Source: Lineus longissimus
Lineage: Eukaryota; Nemertea; Pilidiophora; Heteronemertea; Lineidae
DNA: 35,095 nt
NCBI RefSeq assembly: GCF_910592395.1
Contig: NW_027020279.1
Coordinates: 1 to 35,095, forward strand
Reading direction: 5' to 3'
Positions within the stretch are counted from its first letter, which is position 1. The number at the start of each line of letters is the position of its first letter. The notes under the pieces are model-generated. The model saw only the letters and a program-made list of their open reading frames with translations, did not search any database and was not told where the DNA came from. A program made the position numbers and the translations under genes. This document shows positions 1-9,924 of the stretch, in pieces.

Positions 1-523
1 ACATTATTGTTATCAGTAATCAATTATAACCCCAAATCTTATTTATAATAACATCCATTAACCCTCTCCATTTGAACCATTCGGTTGCTTTTAGTCCCAG
101 TAATTCAAAAGGTATCACTGTTTTGTCTGGTCTTAGTAAATCTGAAATACAATTTATCCCTACTTCCTTCCAATGTTTATAAAAGATCATTCTTTGATTA
201 ATTTTGATTAATTCATTGTACCATAAATTTCCTTCCAATGTTTATAAAAGATCATATTCTTGGATTAATTTTGATTAATTTATTGTACCATAAATATGTT
301 TTTCCCGAGCCACGCCTCCTTTGCCTTAGTGAGCCAATCATATAACATCTTATATTGTAGCATGTGATGTATGTTTTACCAGACTATTATGAGGAAGTAT
401 TGTCCTTTGCTGGATTGGGGGTACGGTTCACTTGAATAAGACAGATGTAAACAATGCAAGTTTGATAAAAGAAGCAATTACACTGTTAACCCGTTGACAT
501 GAAGGTGGCAGCACCATACTGTA
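1..523. repeat. Repeat R, partial copy (left flank of the 19 kb nested element)
   Basis: This stretch matches 23101-23639 base for base apart from scattered substitutions and a short deletion near 308, where the other copies have an extra GC-rich piece. It runs up to the words ccatactgta, where the outer transposon begins; in the other copies R continues directly into gtgactcttaaagg. R has an internal direct duplication of about 60 bp (ccttccaatgttt to accataaat) visible at about 165-230 and 229-297. Apart from the LINE-like fragment at 20-238 I see no gene. Confidence 0.85.
20..238 (-). pseudogene. LINE reverse transcriptase C-terminal-like fragment within R
   Basis: A 72-codon open frame reads WYNELIKINQRMIFYKHWKE and then an ISDLL stretch. 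It resembles the region after the RT domain in L1/Tx1-like LINE ORF2 proteins (a W-N-x-x-I/L-K-I...I-F-Y-K-x-W...G-I-x-x-I-x-D-L-L pattern). That likeness comes from memory and was not searched. There is no catalytic RT sequence, so this is a dead fragment carried as part of R. Parallel copies lie at 23120-23344, 28136-28360 and 34738-34932. Confidence 0.45.
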
Positions 524-549
524 GGCACATTCTCAAATTTTAGGCACCA
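524..549 (+). repeat. Left TIR of outer transposon
   Basis: 26 bp, the exact reverse complement of 19573-19598. It begins GGCACATTCTC and ends TAGGCACCA, so the word GGCAC recurs at both ends of the TIR. The match stops abruptly inward: next is ggggg on the left and acgtgg (reverse complement) on the right. Confidence 0.9.
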
Positions 550-706
550 GGGGGCTATAATTTTGGGGGGAGAATAATGCTCGCATTTTCCATGGTTTTT
601 TTTGTAGAAATTATCTATAGTTGCTGAAGTATATGCCCATGAATTTAGGTCAGCATAACGTTCTCACTTTTTTTATACCGGGCTATTGAAGAATGAGGTC
701 CAATTA
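550..706. other. Left-terminal non-coding part of outer transposon
   Basis: Lies between the outer left TIR and the Harbinger-like left TIR at 707. No open frame or RNA gene is visible. It ends in TA (705-706), the probable 2-bp target duplication of the inner element (partner TA at 15465-15466). Confidence 0.6.
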
Positions 707-734
707 GGTATCCGCCACCAGTTACTGACCGTAA
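707..734 (+). repeat. Left TIR of Harbinger-like element 1
   Basis: Exact reverse complement of 15437-15464 over 28 bp. It runs GGTATCCGCC... to ...GACCGTAA. Beyond it the two ends diverge (ctcgtcg versus gttaccg). Confidence 0.85.
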
Positions 735-1160
735 CTCGTCGTACCCAACGTAGCAGGAGATTCACGCTGATTGGGTCCTTACCATTTTTGCAGCGATCAA
801 TGACCCTCGTTTAGCACCGCCCCTTTTGTTATGGCGGAGGGGCACGCTTTTGACAATGTATGTTATTGAACAAGCAATAAGTTTCAAAAGCGGATAAAAA
901 AAGTAGAAAATGTCCCCTTGCAGATACGGGCAATCAATGAATACAAAAGGGATATTATGCCAAGTTTATTCAATATAGAGTGATGGTACAATTCAGTTTT
1001 GTTCAGTAGGCCTAGCATTCAAAGTTTTCCAGTGACATTATGTTTAATTGTGTAACTGATGAACACCATTATCAGCAATGATTCCTGGGTCTTCTACATT
1101 CGTGGTATTTATGTTCTGTGCGATACACGGCAAGTGAGTTCAAGTTTCAAGTATTCAAGT
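735..1160. other. 5' non-coding region of Harbinger-like element 1
   Basis: Sequence between the left TIR and the transposase start, presumably promoter and 5' UTR. The open frame extends up to an ATG at 1059, but the stretch from 1059 to 1160 looks non-coding in composition. I prefer the ATG at 1161. No TATA box or other signal is convincing. Confidence 0.5.
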
Positions 1161-1865
1161 ATGGCTGGTCATTTAAGAGCCCTTCAGGCACTTTCCTGTT
1201 GCTCTGCTGGAATGCAATTGCCGCCATCTTTGGACGACGGTGTTGCATTTGTGCCAATGCAGAGCCTGGCTTTACTTCCCTCCCGTGTACTGCCCGCTGT
1301 TCCGGCTCCTCCTCGCTTCCAAGAGATCATGTTTCCTCATCGTGGTGGGGCTTTTACAGGAGAGGACGTCTACAGGAGAATGGTAAACCATCCAGCTAAT
1401 TTCTGGCTTGAGACGGGGGAAACGTGCGAATCGTTTGGTGATTTATTGGACTTTATTCGGCCAGCCATTCGAGGAAATGATGAAGGCGCTGAACGATTTT
1501 TGTTGTCTGAGGAAAATCGATTATTGATGCTCTTGATATGGCTTCGAAAGTACCCCGATCTTAATTCAATGACTGTCTTATTTGAGATCAGCGAGCCTAG
1601 CGTTAGGCGTATCAATAACCGCATGCTATCCATTCTCTGGGACCACCTGATGATGGAGATAAGATGGCTGACGCTAAACGAATGGGACAACCTGCGAAAC
1701 ACGTGGGAGGTATTTCCAGACGGAGTCGGTACCATTGATGGTACAGTACACAAGATATATGTTCCCGAAAATGAAGGATATCTCTACTACAGCGGCCACA
1801 GGCACCGGTATGCGCTCAGTACCCAGATAATTGGAGATGCTAACGGAAATATCAGATACTTGCAT
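1161..1865 (+). CDS. DDE transposase of Harbinger-like element 1, exon 1
   Basis: This exon encodes the N-terminal two thirds of a DDE_Tnp_4-type transposase, which would cut and join the element ends in the nucleus. It contributes 235 residues: a helical DNA-binding-like region, then the first catalytic Asp in GTIDGTVHKIYVP (GAT at 1737-1739), followed by YYSGHRHRYALSTQI and NIRYLH. The exon ends at 1865 in phase 0 with a good donor, cat|GTGAGT. The open frame continues into the intron to a stop at 1920-1922; those residues are not part of the protein. The ATG at 1161 (MAGHLRAL) is chosen over the one at 1059 because the first 34 codons look non-coding. The rest is 9.8 kb away at 11693 because a BEL element sits in the intron. 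Confidence 0.8.
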
Positions 1866-2227
1866 GTGAGTATAATTGTCGCCTATACACAATTTTTGAA
1901 AAATGAATTTCGGCCATTCTGAAACGCCCTTTTCCCAAGCAACTGGAGTTTACCATCACTTTAAATTAAGACAATAAGTTTGCGAAAATAAACTTCAGCC
2001 GTTCTTAAAAAGCCCTTTCACAGGCAACGTTAGTTTACCATGAGATAGAAGTAACAATAGACAAAACTGTTTCAAGTAATTTACATAAAGTTGTCCATGT
2101 CTTCCAGTATTTTGAATGATTTTGGTGATCCTCGGATTTAAAAAATGAATTTTATGTAATGTCAAACATCTGTTGTCTGTGAAAAGGGCTTTTTAAAATG
2201 ACAGAAGGTAATTTTCGCAAACCATGT
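1866..2227 (+). other. Transposase intron, left part, with a ~60-bp unit in three copies
   Basis: Starts with the donor GTGAGT. Two related units follow in direct orientation (about 1900-1960 and 1978-2036: ...cggccattct...cgccctttt...caactggagtttacc and ...cagccgttct...agccctttc...caacgttagtttacc). A third is inverted at about 2165-2222. The second and third copies form a foldback, gtttgcgaaaat at 1978 to attttcgcaaac at 2222, which looks like a small MITE. The last 5 bp (2223-2227, CATGT) are the BEL target duplication. No coding sequence. Confidence 0.6.
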
Positions 2228-2958
2228 TGTAACGGTCTCCGAGATGTTCACCAAACAAAACCAATAACTATGTGGTTCCTCATACAACGAACGCTTTAAT
2301 AAGACCTCATAATTGAACGTAAACTGAAACGATACAAAATTACACACAACATTACAAAATTGTTGACAACAACCCTTATCAACCTACTTTCAAACTTAAA
2401 AGATGAAAATCAATAAACCTGCAAGGACAGGTTGTGACAAGAATAGGTTGTGACTCTGAAGACACATCTAGTGGGCACTGCCACCTGGCATTAGCAATCA
2501 GAACTAAAATAGCCCAAAACTGGCCAGGTGTGTCCTACAATCATCACATCCAGAGACACCCTTGGCATTAGTCACATTTGACAGAAAGACATGATTTTCT
2601 ACACATTCAGGTACCTATACAACCAGATTAAACTCATACTGATGGAAGAAATAAGGCTTTGTGCAAACCAAGCACTACAAAGCCATGTGACACCTATGGC
2701 GGTAAAGTTGGCTGCAGTAAATGTCAAACTGCGTGGTTTAAGGCGATTAAAAGTTCTATACAGTAACTGTGATTCCTACACAGATAACCTATTCATTCAC
2801 TCACCTCAAGTAGAGGGACATTCAACTTAGTATAAATGCATATAAAATGATCTTTGAGCAGAAAATTAGAAAAACTTTCACGTCCCACAACAACGACAAA
2901 CATGTGCCTTCCAGGCGGGCCGTGCTGTCCCCCGAAGACAATACTGACACCCAAAACA
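2228..2958 (-). repeat. BEL 3' LTR
   Basis: 731 bp, matching 9925-10656. In the element's direction it begins TGTTTTGGGTGTC and ends CCGTTACA. Immediately upstream in that direction (2959-2975) is a G/A-rich run, TTAGGGAGCCGG, the position of a polypurine tract, though it is not a pure one. The 79-codon frame inside the LTR occurs in both copies and is not a gene. Confidence 0.95.
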
Positions 2959-3324
2959 CCGGCTCCCTAATTGCGAATCTATTAAGAGCAATTATCAAAA
3001 TATTAGGCACTTCCAGTTCCACTCAAAGTCACACAAAATATAACTCAAAAAAGGTTCACAGAATTACTAATAATCACTTTCAGCTCAAGTCATGAAAACG
3101 CAAATGATTCTCTGCGCTGAAGCGATTTCAATGAAACCTAGATTATGGTTAAGTCACATACGCGAATATGCATATAATCCAGGAAAGTCTTCTTTAACGC
3201 GAAAAGGTGTCAGTATCCAGATTCTCTGAATAATGAAAATTGTCCACATCGGCAACGGATGGACCACGGTTAGTCCACAATATTCGTACCATTTCAAATA
3301 TCAATAAATCCACTCTAGCGCAAG
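2959..3324 (-). other. BEL 3' untranslated region
   Basis: Between the pol stop and the 3' LTR. No further open frame of the kind expected for an envelope gene is visible. Ends at the purine-rich stretch next to the LTR. Confidence 0.6.
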
Positions 3325-6300
3325 TCAGTCTGCTTCAAGGATGAGACACAGTTTGGTGATTGGGCGCTTTAAGACAGTTGTCCCGGTTTGGACACTTACA
3401 ACTCTCACCAGTCCTTTGTCGTCCTCATTGACGTCGTTCACATAACCCAATAACCACTGGTTTCGTTGCATGTGGTTATCGGCGACCAGTACAATATCTC
3501 CTTTCTTGAAAGAACGCTGTTCTTGTCTCCATTTCTGCCGTTCCTGGAGCCCTACGAGATATTCCTTGCTCCAGCGACACCAGAACACGTTGGCTATATG
3601 TTGGATCTGGCGCCATTTCCTTTTAACATAATTGTCTTCCTTGACGAATATCCCTGGAGGTGGTGCCTGATCTTGGTGGAGTCGGAGCAAGTGGTTCGGT
3701 GTAAGCGCTGGTGCATCTAATGTATCATTAGACACTCGCGTGATCGGCCTATTGTTCAAGATGAACTCCACCTCACAGAAAAGGGTCTGTAACCCTTCAT
3801 CGTCTAGGTGTATAACTTGTTCCTTGGCAACACCATACAGTATTCTACGGACTGATCTAATGAGACGTTCCCATGCTGCTCCATGATGAGAAGCTGTAGG
3901 GCAGTTAAAATCCCATTCTATGCCCTTCCGACGTAGCGCAGATCCAATCTGGGACTGATTCCACTTGCGCAGTTCTTCTTTTATTTCCTTACAAGCTCCG
4001 ACTAGATTTGTGCCATTGTCTGATCTTAGTTTCTGGACTGCTCTCCGTGCAGCAAATCTCCTAATAGCATTGATACAAGAGTCTGTTGTGAGTCCTTGGG
4101 CAACTTCCAGGTGAACTGCCCGGGTTGAAAGACATGTAAAAATTACACCGTATCGCTTGAGTGTGGTGTTCCTTCCCTTCTTTATTATAAATGGTCCAAA
4201 GTAGTCAACACCCGACTGTGCGAAGGCTGGCTGATCCATTTCAAGTCTCTGCAACGGGAGATCGGCCATTTTCTGAACTAATAGCCTTGCTCTGTATTTG
4301 CGACAAATGGTACACTTGCTGATGATGCTCCGTATCAGTAGGCTTGCCCGTGGTATCCAATATCTCTGTCTCAGCAGATTTAGACTACTATTTGAACCAA
4401 GATGCCCGACTCTCTGATGTGCATCCCTAACAATGAGTCTAGTCACTGGTGAATCCTTGGGCAATAACACTGGGTGTTTGACTTCTAATGGGATCCTTGC
4501 ATGTCGCAGCCGACCCCCAACTCTCAATAGTCCGGCATCATCTAGAAAGGGATCCAGTTTCTGTACTGATCCCAGATGTTTCCCATTGTCCGGCAGATGT
4601 TTCTCCTGCAAGTAGCGGACAATGTCCAGCTCAGCAGCTTTCAATTCTGTGAAGGTGAGCGGTGTCAACTCGTCCCTGGTGGTGTCTCTTAGTGTTTTAT
4701 CAGTACTGCGACGCTGCTTAAACCCTTTCTGTGCTCTCAGCAACCATGCCACAGTTGTCTTCAGTGGATCCCAATTTGAGTATCTGGCAAATAACTCATC
4801 CACGGTAACAGTACATGTCTTGGTCTGGTTTTCCCCATTGGGCTCCGGGTTCTCAGCTGCAATGGTAGCATGCACCTTCTTGACGTTTGGGTCTTCTGCT
4901 AACAGCTCCTTTGAGAAATTGGATTTAGGCCATTCCGACTCCGGCTCCCATAAAAACTTTGGTCCCCATAACCACTGTTCGGTAGCCTGTTGATTGCCGA
5001 GTTGGATACCCCGAGAAGCTGCATCCGCCGGATTTGTTTGCGTTGGCACATAGCGCCATTGATCCAGAGTTGAGCCTTCCTGAATGGTGGTAACCCGGTT
5101 GGCAACAAATGTATGAAACCGGATTGTTGTATTGGCAATGTATTTTAGGACAGACATACTGTCTGTCCAATAAAATGTCTTATCGAACTTCAATTCCATG
5201 GCTGCAGTAATCATGGCGACAAATTTAACTGCAACGCTGGCTGCTGTCAGTTCCATCCTGGGAGTTGTGACCTTCTTGATCGGTGCAACTCTTGCCTTGC
5301 CAAACAAAAGAGTACACTGAATCCGTCCTTCGTCATCTTCTAGCCGCGTGTATACTGCAATGCCATAACCACTGTCCGATGCATCGGCGAATGCATGTAG
5401 CTGGGTAGATACGATGGATGTAAACTCAAGTGGTTTAACACTTCTCGGCACAGATACATTCTCCAACTGCAAGATATCCACCAGCCACTGCTCCCACTGT
5501 CTAACTTCCTTATCCCCGATCTCATCATCCCAACCTATCCTTTCCCTGCACAATCTCTGCAAAAGGATTCTTGCTGGTAAGACAAATGGGCCTGCTAATC
5601 CTAAGGGGTCAAAAATGCTGCTTACAACTGACAAGATTCCCCTTCTTGTAACCGACTTTTCCTTGATTCTTATCTTAAAGGTGAAAGTATCTGTCTCAGT
5701 ATCCCATACGATTCCCAGTGCTCTCTCTGACTGCTGAGGCTGTTCACTTTCAATCGCTAGCTGCAAGGTTTTCGACCTCTCTGATGGTGGAATGGCCTCA
5801 TTCACAACCTCACTGTTACTATTCCACTTATGAAGTCTCCATCCTCCCTTACTACAGACTTCAGTGGCGCTCTCCCTCATATCAATAGCTTGATCATCGC
5901 TGCCTAATGATTTTAGAAAGTCATCAACGTAGAAACTCTTGATAAGAGAATCCACTACAGCTTCAGATGCCTGATCCTTGCCATCCAGTGCACACTGTCG
6001 AAGTGCTGAAGCTGCACACGCTGGAGATGAAACTGCTCCAAATGGATGTGATGTCATTCTGTATATTTCTGGTGGTCTATCCAAGTCTCCTTCAGGATAC
6101 CAAAGAAATCGCAGATAGTCCCGATGATGTTCAGTGACCTTGACTTGGTGGAACATTGCTTCTAAGTCGCCCATGATTCCTACTGGTGACTGCCGGAACC
6201 TAAGCAAAACATCTACAACAGTGTTGGTCAAGACCGGGCCGGACAATAGAGCGTCATTCAGGGACACCCCCCTTGACTTAGCTGAGCAATCAAAAACAAT

Positions 6301-6585
6301 CCTTATTTTGCCTGGTTTATTAGGATTGTAAATCCCGTGATGTGGAATGTACCATTGTTTGCCCTCCTCCACTTTACTACAACAGTCCTCCACTCTTTCT
6401 GCATATCCCTTTTCCAGAAGGTTGTTCATGAAAGTGGTGTAGTCCCTGCAATAGTCCTCTGATTTCTTCAGTTTCCTACGTAAAGCCAAAAGCCTGTCCA
6501 TGGCCTGTTGCCAGTTACTCGGCAGTTTAACATCTGACTCTCTAAATGGCAAGTCCGTGTAATAACGCCCATCTCGATATTCCAT
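3325..6585 (-). CDS. BEL pol region: reverse transcriptase, RNase H, integrase
   Basis: 1086 codons from the first ATG in this frame; the frame is open further upstream to about 6665, so the ATG is not a true start. RT: first catalytic Asp in GDLEAMF (about 140) and the YVDD box at 219-222. RNase H: FADAS (D401), RMELTAA (E445), WTDSMSV (D475), NPADAAS (D521). Integrase: H723/H728 and C758/C761 zinc site, then D794 in GVDYFGPF, D856 in RSDNGTN and E906 in GAAWERL. The C-terminal ~150 residues look like the DUF5641 tail usual in BEL. No internal stop or missing catalytic residue was seen, so this part looks competent. In BEL elements it is made as one polyprotein with gag; here it lies one base out of frame with gag. 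Confidence 0.93.
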   Translation of the reverse strand: MEYRDGRYYTDLPFRESDVKLPSNWQQAMDRLLALRRKLKKSEDYCRDYTTFMNNLLEKGYAERVEDCCSKVEEGKQWYIPHHGIYNPNKPGKIRIVFDCSAKSRGVSLNDALLSGPVLTNTVVDVLLRFRQSPVGIMGDLEAMFHQVKVTEHHRDYLRFLWYPEGDLDRPPEIYRMTSHPFGAVSSPACAASALRQCALDGKDQASEAVVDSLIKSFYVDDFLKSLGSDDQAIDMRESATEVCSKGGWRLHKWNSNSEVVNEAIPPSERSKTLQLAIESEQPQQSERALGIVWDTETDTFTFKIRIKEKSVTRRGILSVVSSIFDPLGLAGPFVLPARILLQRLCRERIGWDDEIGDKEVRQWEQWLVDILQLENVSVPRSVKPLEFTSIVSTQLHAFADASDSGYGIAVYTRLEDDEGRIQCTLLFGKARVAPIKKVTTPRMELTAASVAVKFVAMITAAMELKFDKTFYWTDSMSVLKYIANTTIRFHTFVANRVTTIQEGSTLDQWRYVPTQTNPADAASRGIQLGNQQATEQWLWGPKFLWEPESEWPKSNFSKELLAEDPNVKKVHATIAAENPEPNGENQTKTCTVTVDELFARYSNWDPLKTTVAWLLRAQKGFKQRRSTDKTLRDTTRDELTPLTFTELKAAELDIVRYLQEKHLPDNGKHLGSVQKLDPFLDDAGLLRVGGRLRHARIPLEVKHPVLLPKDSPVTRLIVRDAHQRVGHLGSNSSLNLLRQRYWIPRASLLIRSIISKCTICRKYRARLLVQKMADLPLQRLEMDQPAFAQSGVDYFGPFIIKKGRNTTLKRYGVIFTCLSTRAVHLEVAQGLTTDSCINAIRRFAARRAVQKLRSDNGTNLVGACKEIKEELRKWNQSQIGSALRRKGIEWDFNCPTASHHGAAWERLIRSVRRILYGVAKEQVIHLDDEGLQTLFCEVEFILNNRPITRVSNDTLDAPALTPNHLLRLHQDQAPPPGIFVKEDNYVKRKWRQIQHIANVFWCRWSKEYLVGLQERQKWRQEQRSFKKGDIVLVADNHMQRNQWLLGYVNDVNEDDKGLVRVVSVQTGTTVLKRPITKLCLILEAD

Positions 6586-6596
6586 GGAGTTCTGTA

Positions 6597-9518
6597 TTAT
6601 TTCACTGAATTGCTTATCTTCAACTGATGGCTCCCGCTTACTATCGATCCCACGTTCTGGAAGTCCATGTCGATCGCTGATCTGACCAAGGTATCGAGCC
6701 TTTGCAAACTTTCAGCTTCCTCAATGGCTGACACTTCTGCTCTGTTCACTGTACGATGATGATCCCATTTCATGTTCTCCCATTTGTTCTCTCGGACCAA
6801 ATTCCACACAATCCACCCAATAGCTGTCCGTGCTGCATGAGGTGTGCCCCTTAGCCCTGTCTTCAGCTCTAAAGGTGTATAGGCATCTGGGACATTATTC
6901 CCAATCAGTAGGCCAATCCCTGCACTGATCATTGGCAAACTAATGTCCTTCAAGTGCTCGAATCTTTCAATGTCCTTCTGAGTTGGTATGAGATCGCTTG
7001 TGACAGGCATCTCTGACTTAGTGAACACTGTCCCCAATGGTATGCTGATATCACCATCGAGACTGGCTATTTCAAGTCCTGATATCTGGCGTGTTACAAA
7101 GTTCTGGCAAGCTCCCATCGTCTCCAATTTCATTGTGGTACGTTTCCCTTTGACTCCCAGCTGATCGGCTAACTGATCCGTGCAGAAACTGACATTACTG
7201 CCTGGATCAAGAAAAGCGTATGTCTCTGTAACTATGCTGCCATCGATATTCTTTATCTGGACCGGAATTATCGCCATTGTGCACTGTCCCGCATTCTCTG
7301 CTCCGGCTCCCATACAGCACAGTAGGTCATCTCCATTACCACTTTGTGTGTTGGCACCAGTTTCACTTGTGATGGTTGACGCACATGTTTTCCTTTCACT
7401 CGACTCCACAGTTGGCGCCGCCTCTCTATGAAGCAATGTAGGGTGTGAGCCACCACAATTCAAACACTTTGCCCGGTTATGACAAAATCGAGCCCGGTGC
7501 CCAGGTTTAAGGCATGCAAAACAAATCCCCTTGGATTTAATAAAGTCTCTCCTATCATCCAGTGACTTTGCCTTTAACTTATTGCAGTTCTCCATAGTAT
7601 GTCCTTCCTTACAGTACCAACATGGCTTCACAAACGCAAAGTTACTTTCAGTTTTGCCCTGCTGGCTACCACTGCTACTACTAATATTGGCACTGCTGCT
7701 GAACTTAGGATGCATCGACTGAGACACTGATGAAGATTTACTAGCAATTCCTGAGGTCAATTCAGTAGCAAAGTTCTTCCGTTTCACCACTGGTTTCTGG
7801 TCCTTACTTCCTGATTGCAGATTTGGCCCCTGCATTGCTTGTCTGCCATAAAGTGGATCCATGACCTTCTTGGCCTCCCTTTGCACCATTTTAACAAGAT
7901 GGTCAAATTTCAAGACAGTCCCTTTTTCTTGTGTCTCCTGGCGTATGTTCCTCCATTTTTCATGAAGCTTGTACGGTAACTTACTGACAAGCCTCTTTAG
8001 GTTTTCTGAATATTCAAGGATCCGTAATGCATCTATGGCCTTGACTGCGTTCTGACATTCAACTAAGAATATAGAATAAGAATCCAGTCCACTTGGATTG
8101 TCTGGTTTTATTATTGGCCAGTCAAGGGCACGCTTGATGTAAGCGTTTGCTACTAACTCCTTGTCACCATACCGCCTCTCCAGTTCTGATAGTGCTGCTG
8201 GATATCCAACATCTGCCTCTAAACAGCTGTAGCCTGCTACTATCTTATTTGCCTCTCCGTCTGTAAACTGTTCAAGAAAGTTCAACCTTTCATCGCTAGT
8301 TGTGGTATTGCTCACCACTCGTGCATTAAACTGGCGTAAGAATCTGCGATACTCCAATGGGTCACCCGAGAATTTCTTAAGTTCTGATGCAGGTTTCCTT
8401 AGCTCTTTAACCACCGAGTCCATCTGCACTGATGATGAGGACAGATTACCCTGCATGAGTCCATGCGTTGCTGCACTGTCACTAACATTATGACCATTCA
8501 CAGTTGAAGCATCATACAAACGTCTGCCTCCTGTTGAAATATGAACAGAATTATCATTACCAACTGAGGAACTCTCACCATCCTGCCCATGATTATGATT
8601 ACAATCACTGCCCTGCAGCCTCGGACTGCACCTAATCTGTACTTGACGGCCTATGTCGAGACTAGTTCTACGCACGTTGTCCTGCAGTTCGTGAGGCTGC
8701 ACAGTTTCCTCCTTCTGCTGAAGCTCCACTATGATCTGCTGCTTCTCTGTTTTACCCTCAAGCTGCTGCTCTCTTTTTGTGGCAGGTGAAAACTCTGGCA
8801 CCCCTACATCTAACGTAACACTCTTAGGGGTAGATGATACCTGTTTTCCGGATACAGGCTCCTCCCTCGGGCCTGTATTGATGAAGTCTCTCAGTATGTC
8901 CTCATCCTGTTGCTGGCTTCTTTCCAACTCCTCCAAAACTGCTGCTCTAGCATCTGACACCTTGATCTCGGTCCTTAACTTGAACTCCTCTTCCTTCAGT
9001 TTAAGTTTTAGCTTTTCCTCCTCGATCAGCTTCTTTTCTCGAAGCGCATGAGCCTTGGCCAGTAACTCGGCCTTTTTCAGATTTTCCTCTGCTCTTGCCA
9101 TTGAGATACTGCTCCTGTTTGACCGAACCGAACCACCTGATTTCCTAGACCTGGCCTTCCCACCGAAGATATTTGGGGTATCGTTATCCAAGAACCACTG
9201 ATCCAACGTCCTCTTGAAATCCTCGAAATGCTTCATTTCATCTCCTAAGTTTTCCTCGAAAACTTCCCTATCAGGTGCTGGCATCATCTCCAGAACATCC
9301 TGATGTGACATGATGTACCGCTCATACTCCTTCAGCCAATCTGAATGATGAACTCTCATGTCCGCTACACTTGTCTCCGAGGTGAGCATCAGCCACAACT
9401 TATCAGTAGTAGTTGTAAGCCGACCAACATGTGCTTCCCTCCTATCATAAGCACCTTTGACATTGGCCCGAGTGGCCTTTGACACACTGTCCGGCATTGC
9501 TGACTCGTCTGACGCCAT
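6597..9518 (-). CDS. BEL gag-protease region
   Basis: The frame is open from 9608; the ATG at 9516-9518 (MASDESAMPD) is the likelier start because the preceding 30 codons look like leader. Numbering from 9608: a charged coiled coil at about 175-235, a DUF1759-type gag core around 400-550, zinc knuckles at C663/C666/H670/C675 and C696/C699/H704/C709, and a third CxxC...H at 715-722. An aspartic protease follows with active D801 in FLDPGSN. Gag would package the RNA and the protease cut the polyprotein, in cytoplasmic particles. The last ~20 codons, after MDF (6661-6668), are an out-of-frame tail: from there RT-side sequence reads on in the -1 frame. Confidence 0.9.
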   Translation of the reverse strand: MASDESAMPDSVSKATRANVKGAYDRREAHVGRLTTTTDKLWLMLTSETSVADMRVHHSDWLKEYERYIMSHQDVLEMMPAPDREVFEENLGDEMKHFEDFKRTLDQWFLDNDTPNIFGGKARSRKSGGSVRSNRSSISMARAEENLKKAELLAKAHALREKKLIEEEKLKLKLKEEEFKLRTEIKVSDARAAVLEELERSQQQDEDILRDFINTGPREEPVSGKQVSSTPKSVTLDVGVPEFSPATKREQQLEGKTEKQQIIVELQQKEETVQPHELQDNVRRTSLDIGRQVQIRCSPRLQGSDCNHNHGQDGESSSVGNDNSVHISTGGRRLYDASTVNGHNVSDSAATHGLMQGNLSSSSVQMDSVVKELRKPASELKKFSGDPLEYRRFLRQFNARVVSNTTTSDERLNFLEQFTDGEANKIVAGYSCLEADVGYPAALSELERRYGDKELVANAYIKRALDWPIIKPDNPSGLDSYSIFLVECQNAVKAIDALRILEYSENLKRLVSKLPYKLHEKWRNIRQETQEKGTVLKFDHLVKMVQREAKKVMDPLYGRQAMQGPNLQSGSKDQKPVVKRKNFATELTSGIASKSSSVSQSMHPKFSSSANISSSSGSQQGKTESNFAFVKPCWYCKEGHTMENCNKLKAKSLDDRRDFIKSKGICFACLKPGHRARFCHNRAKCLNCGGSHPTLLHREAAPTVESSERKTCASTITSETGANTQSGNGDDLLCCMGAGAENAGQCTMAIIPVQIKNIDGSIVTETYAFLDPGSNVSFCTDQLADQLGVKGKRTTMKLETMGACQNFVTRQISGLEIASLDGDISIPLGTVFTKSEMPVTSDLIPTQKDIERFEHLKDISLPMISAGIGLLIGNNVPDAYTPLELKTGLRGTPHAARTAIGWIVWNLVRENKWENMKWDHHRTVNRAEVSAIEEAESLQRLDTLVRSAIDMDFQNVGSIVSGSHQLKISNSVK
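6655..6668 (-). other. Frame change between BEL gag-protease and RT
   Basis: Upstream of this point BEL-like sequence lies in the gag frame; downstream the matching pol frame is -1. Both frames overlap from about 6665 to the gag stop at 6597. BEL/Pao elements normally have one continuous ORF, so a single-base loss in the short run at 6659-6663 is the simplest reading. I see no classic heptamer slippery site here, so programmed -1 frameshifting is less likely but not excluded. Confidence 0.7.
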
Positions 9519-9924
9519 GTTTACTTGGAATCTCAAAGTCCTGATATAATTTTTCAAACTTAAAACTTGACTGAGCTGTATTGAACTGAATAGATCAGAC
9601 CTCACCACACCATAAATTTAATCAAGAGTCCACTTAACAAGTCTCTCCTGTTCACAATAAACCCACTGACTCGGTCTGTATGTAATAAAACCTACAGACG
9701 CAGTCCACTGACATTGACAATCCTACTCGACTTAAACTGATTGTCCTATGACTGACAATTCTCTTTTCCACCGGAGAACTATCCGTAAAACCTTCTGACG
9801 ATTAGCCTTTTCCGAAAAATCTGCTCATCCCTTGTAAACTGTCATGGCAGGTGTTTTCTTGTTCGAATCACTCAAGTTCTTCATCAAGTTTACTGCTTGA
9901 GTCTCCTGCCCCAATTGAGTTTAC
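9519..9924 (-). other. BEL leader (5' UTR) and primer-binding region
   Basis: Between the 5' LTR and the gag start. A possible primer-binding site begins TGGGGCAGGAG (9896-9913 on plus), 11 nt inside the LTR. It is weak: the gap is longer than usual and the sequence does not fit a normal T-stem, so I do not name the tRNA. A short hairpin, gtctgta...tacagac, lies near 9677-9705. Confidence 0.45.

Noticed and set aside
2591-2830. 79-aa open frame, repeated at 10288-10527
   Set aside because: It lies wholly inside the BEL LTR in both copies and is on the strand opposite the element's genes; no coding signal.
4433-6331. Several plus-strand frames of 60-123 aa across BEL pol
   Set aside because: Antisense shadows of the RT/integrase frame, which carries all the expected motifs.
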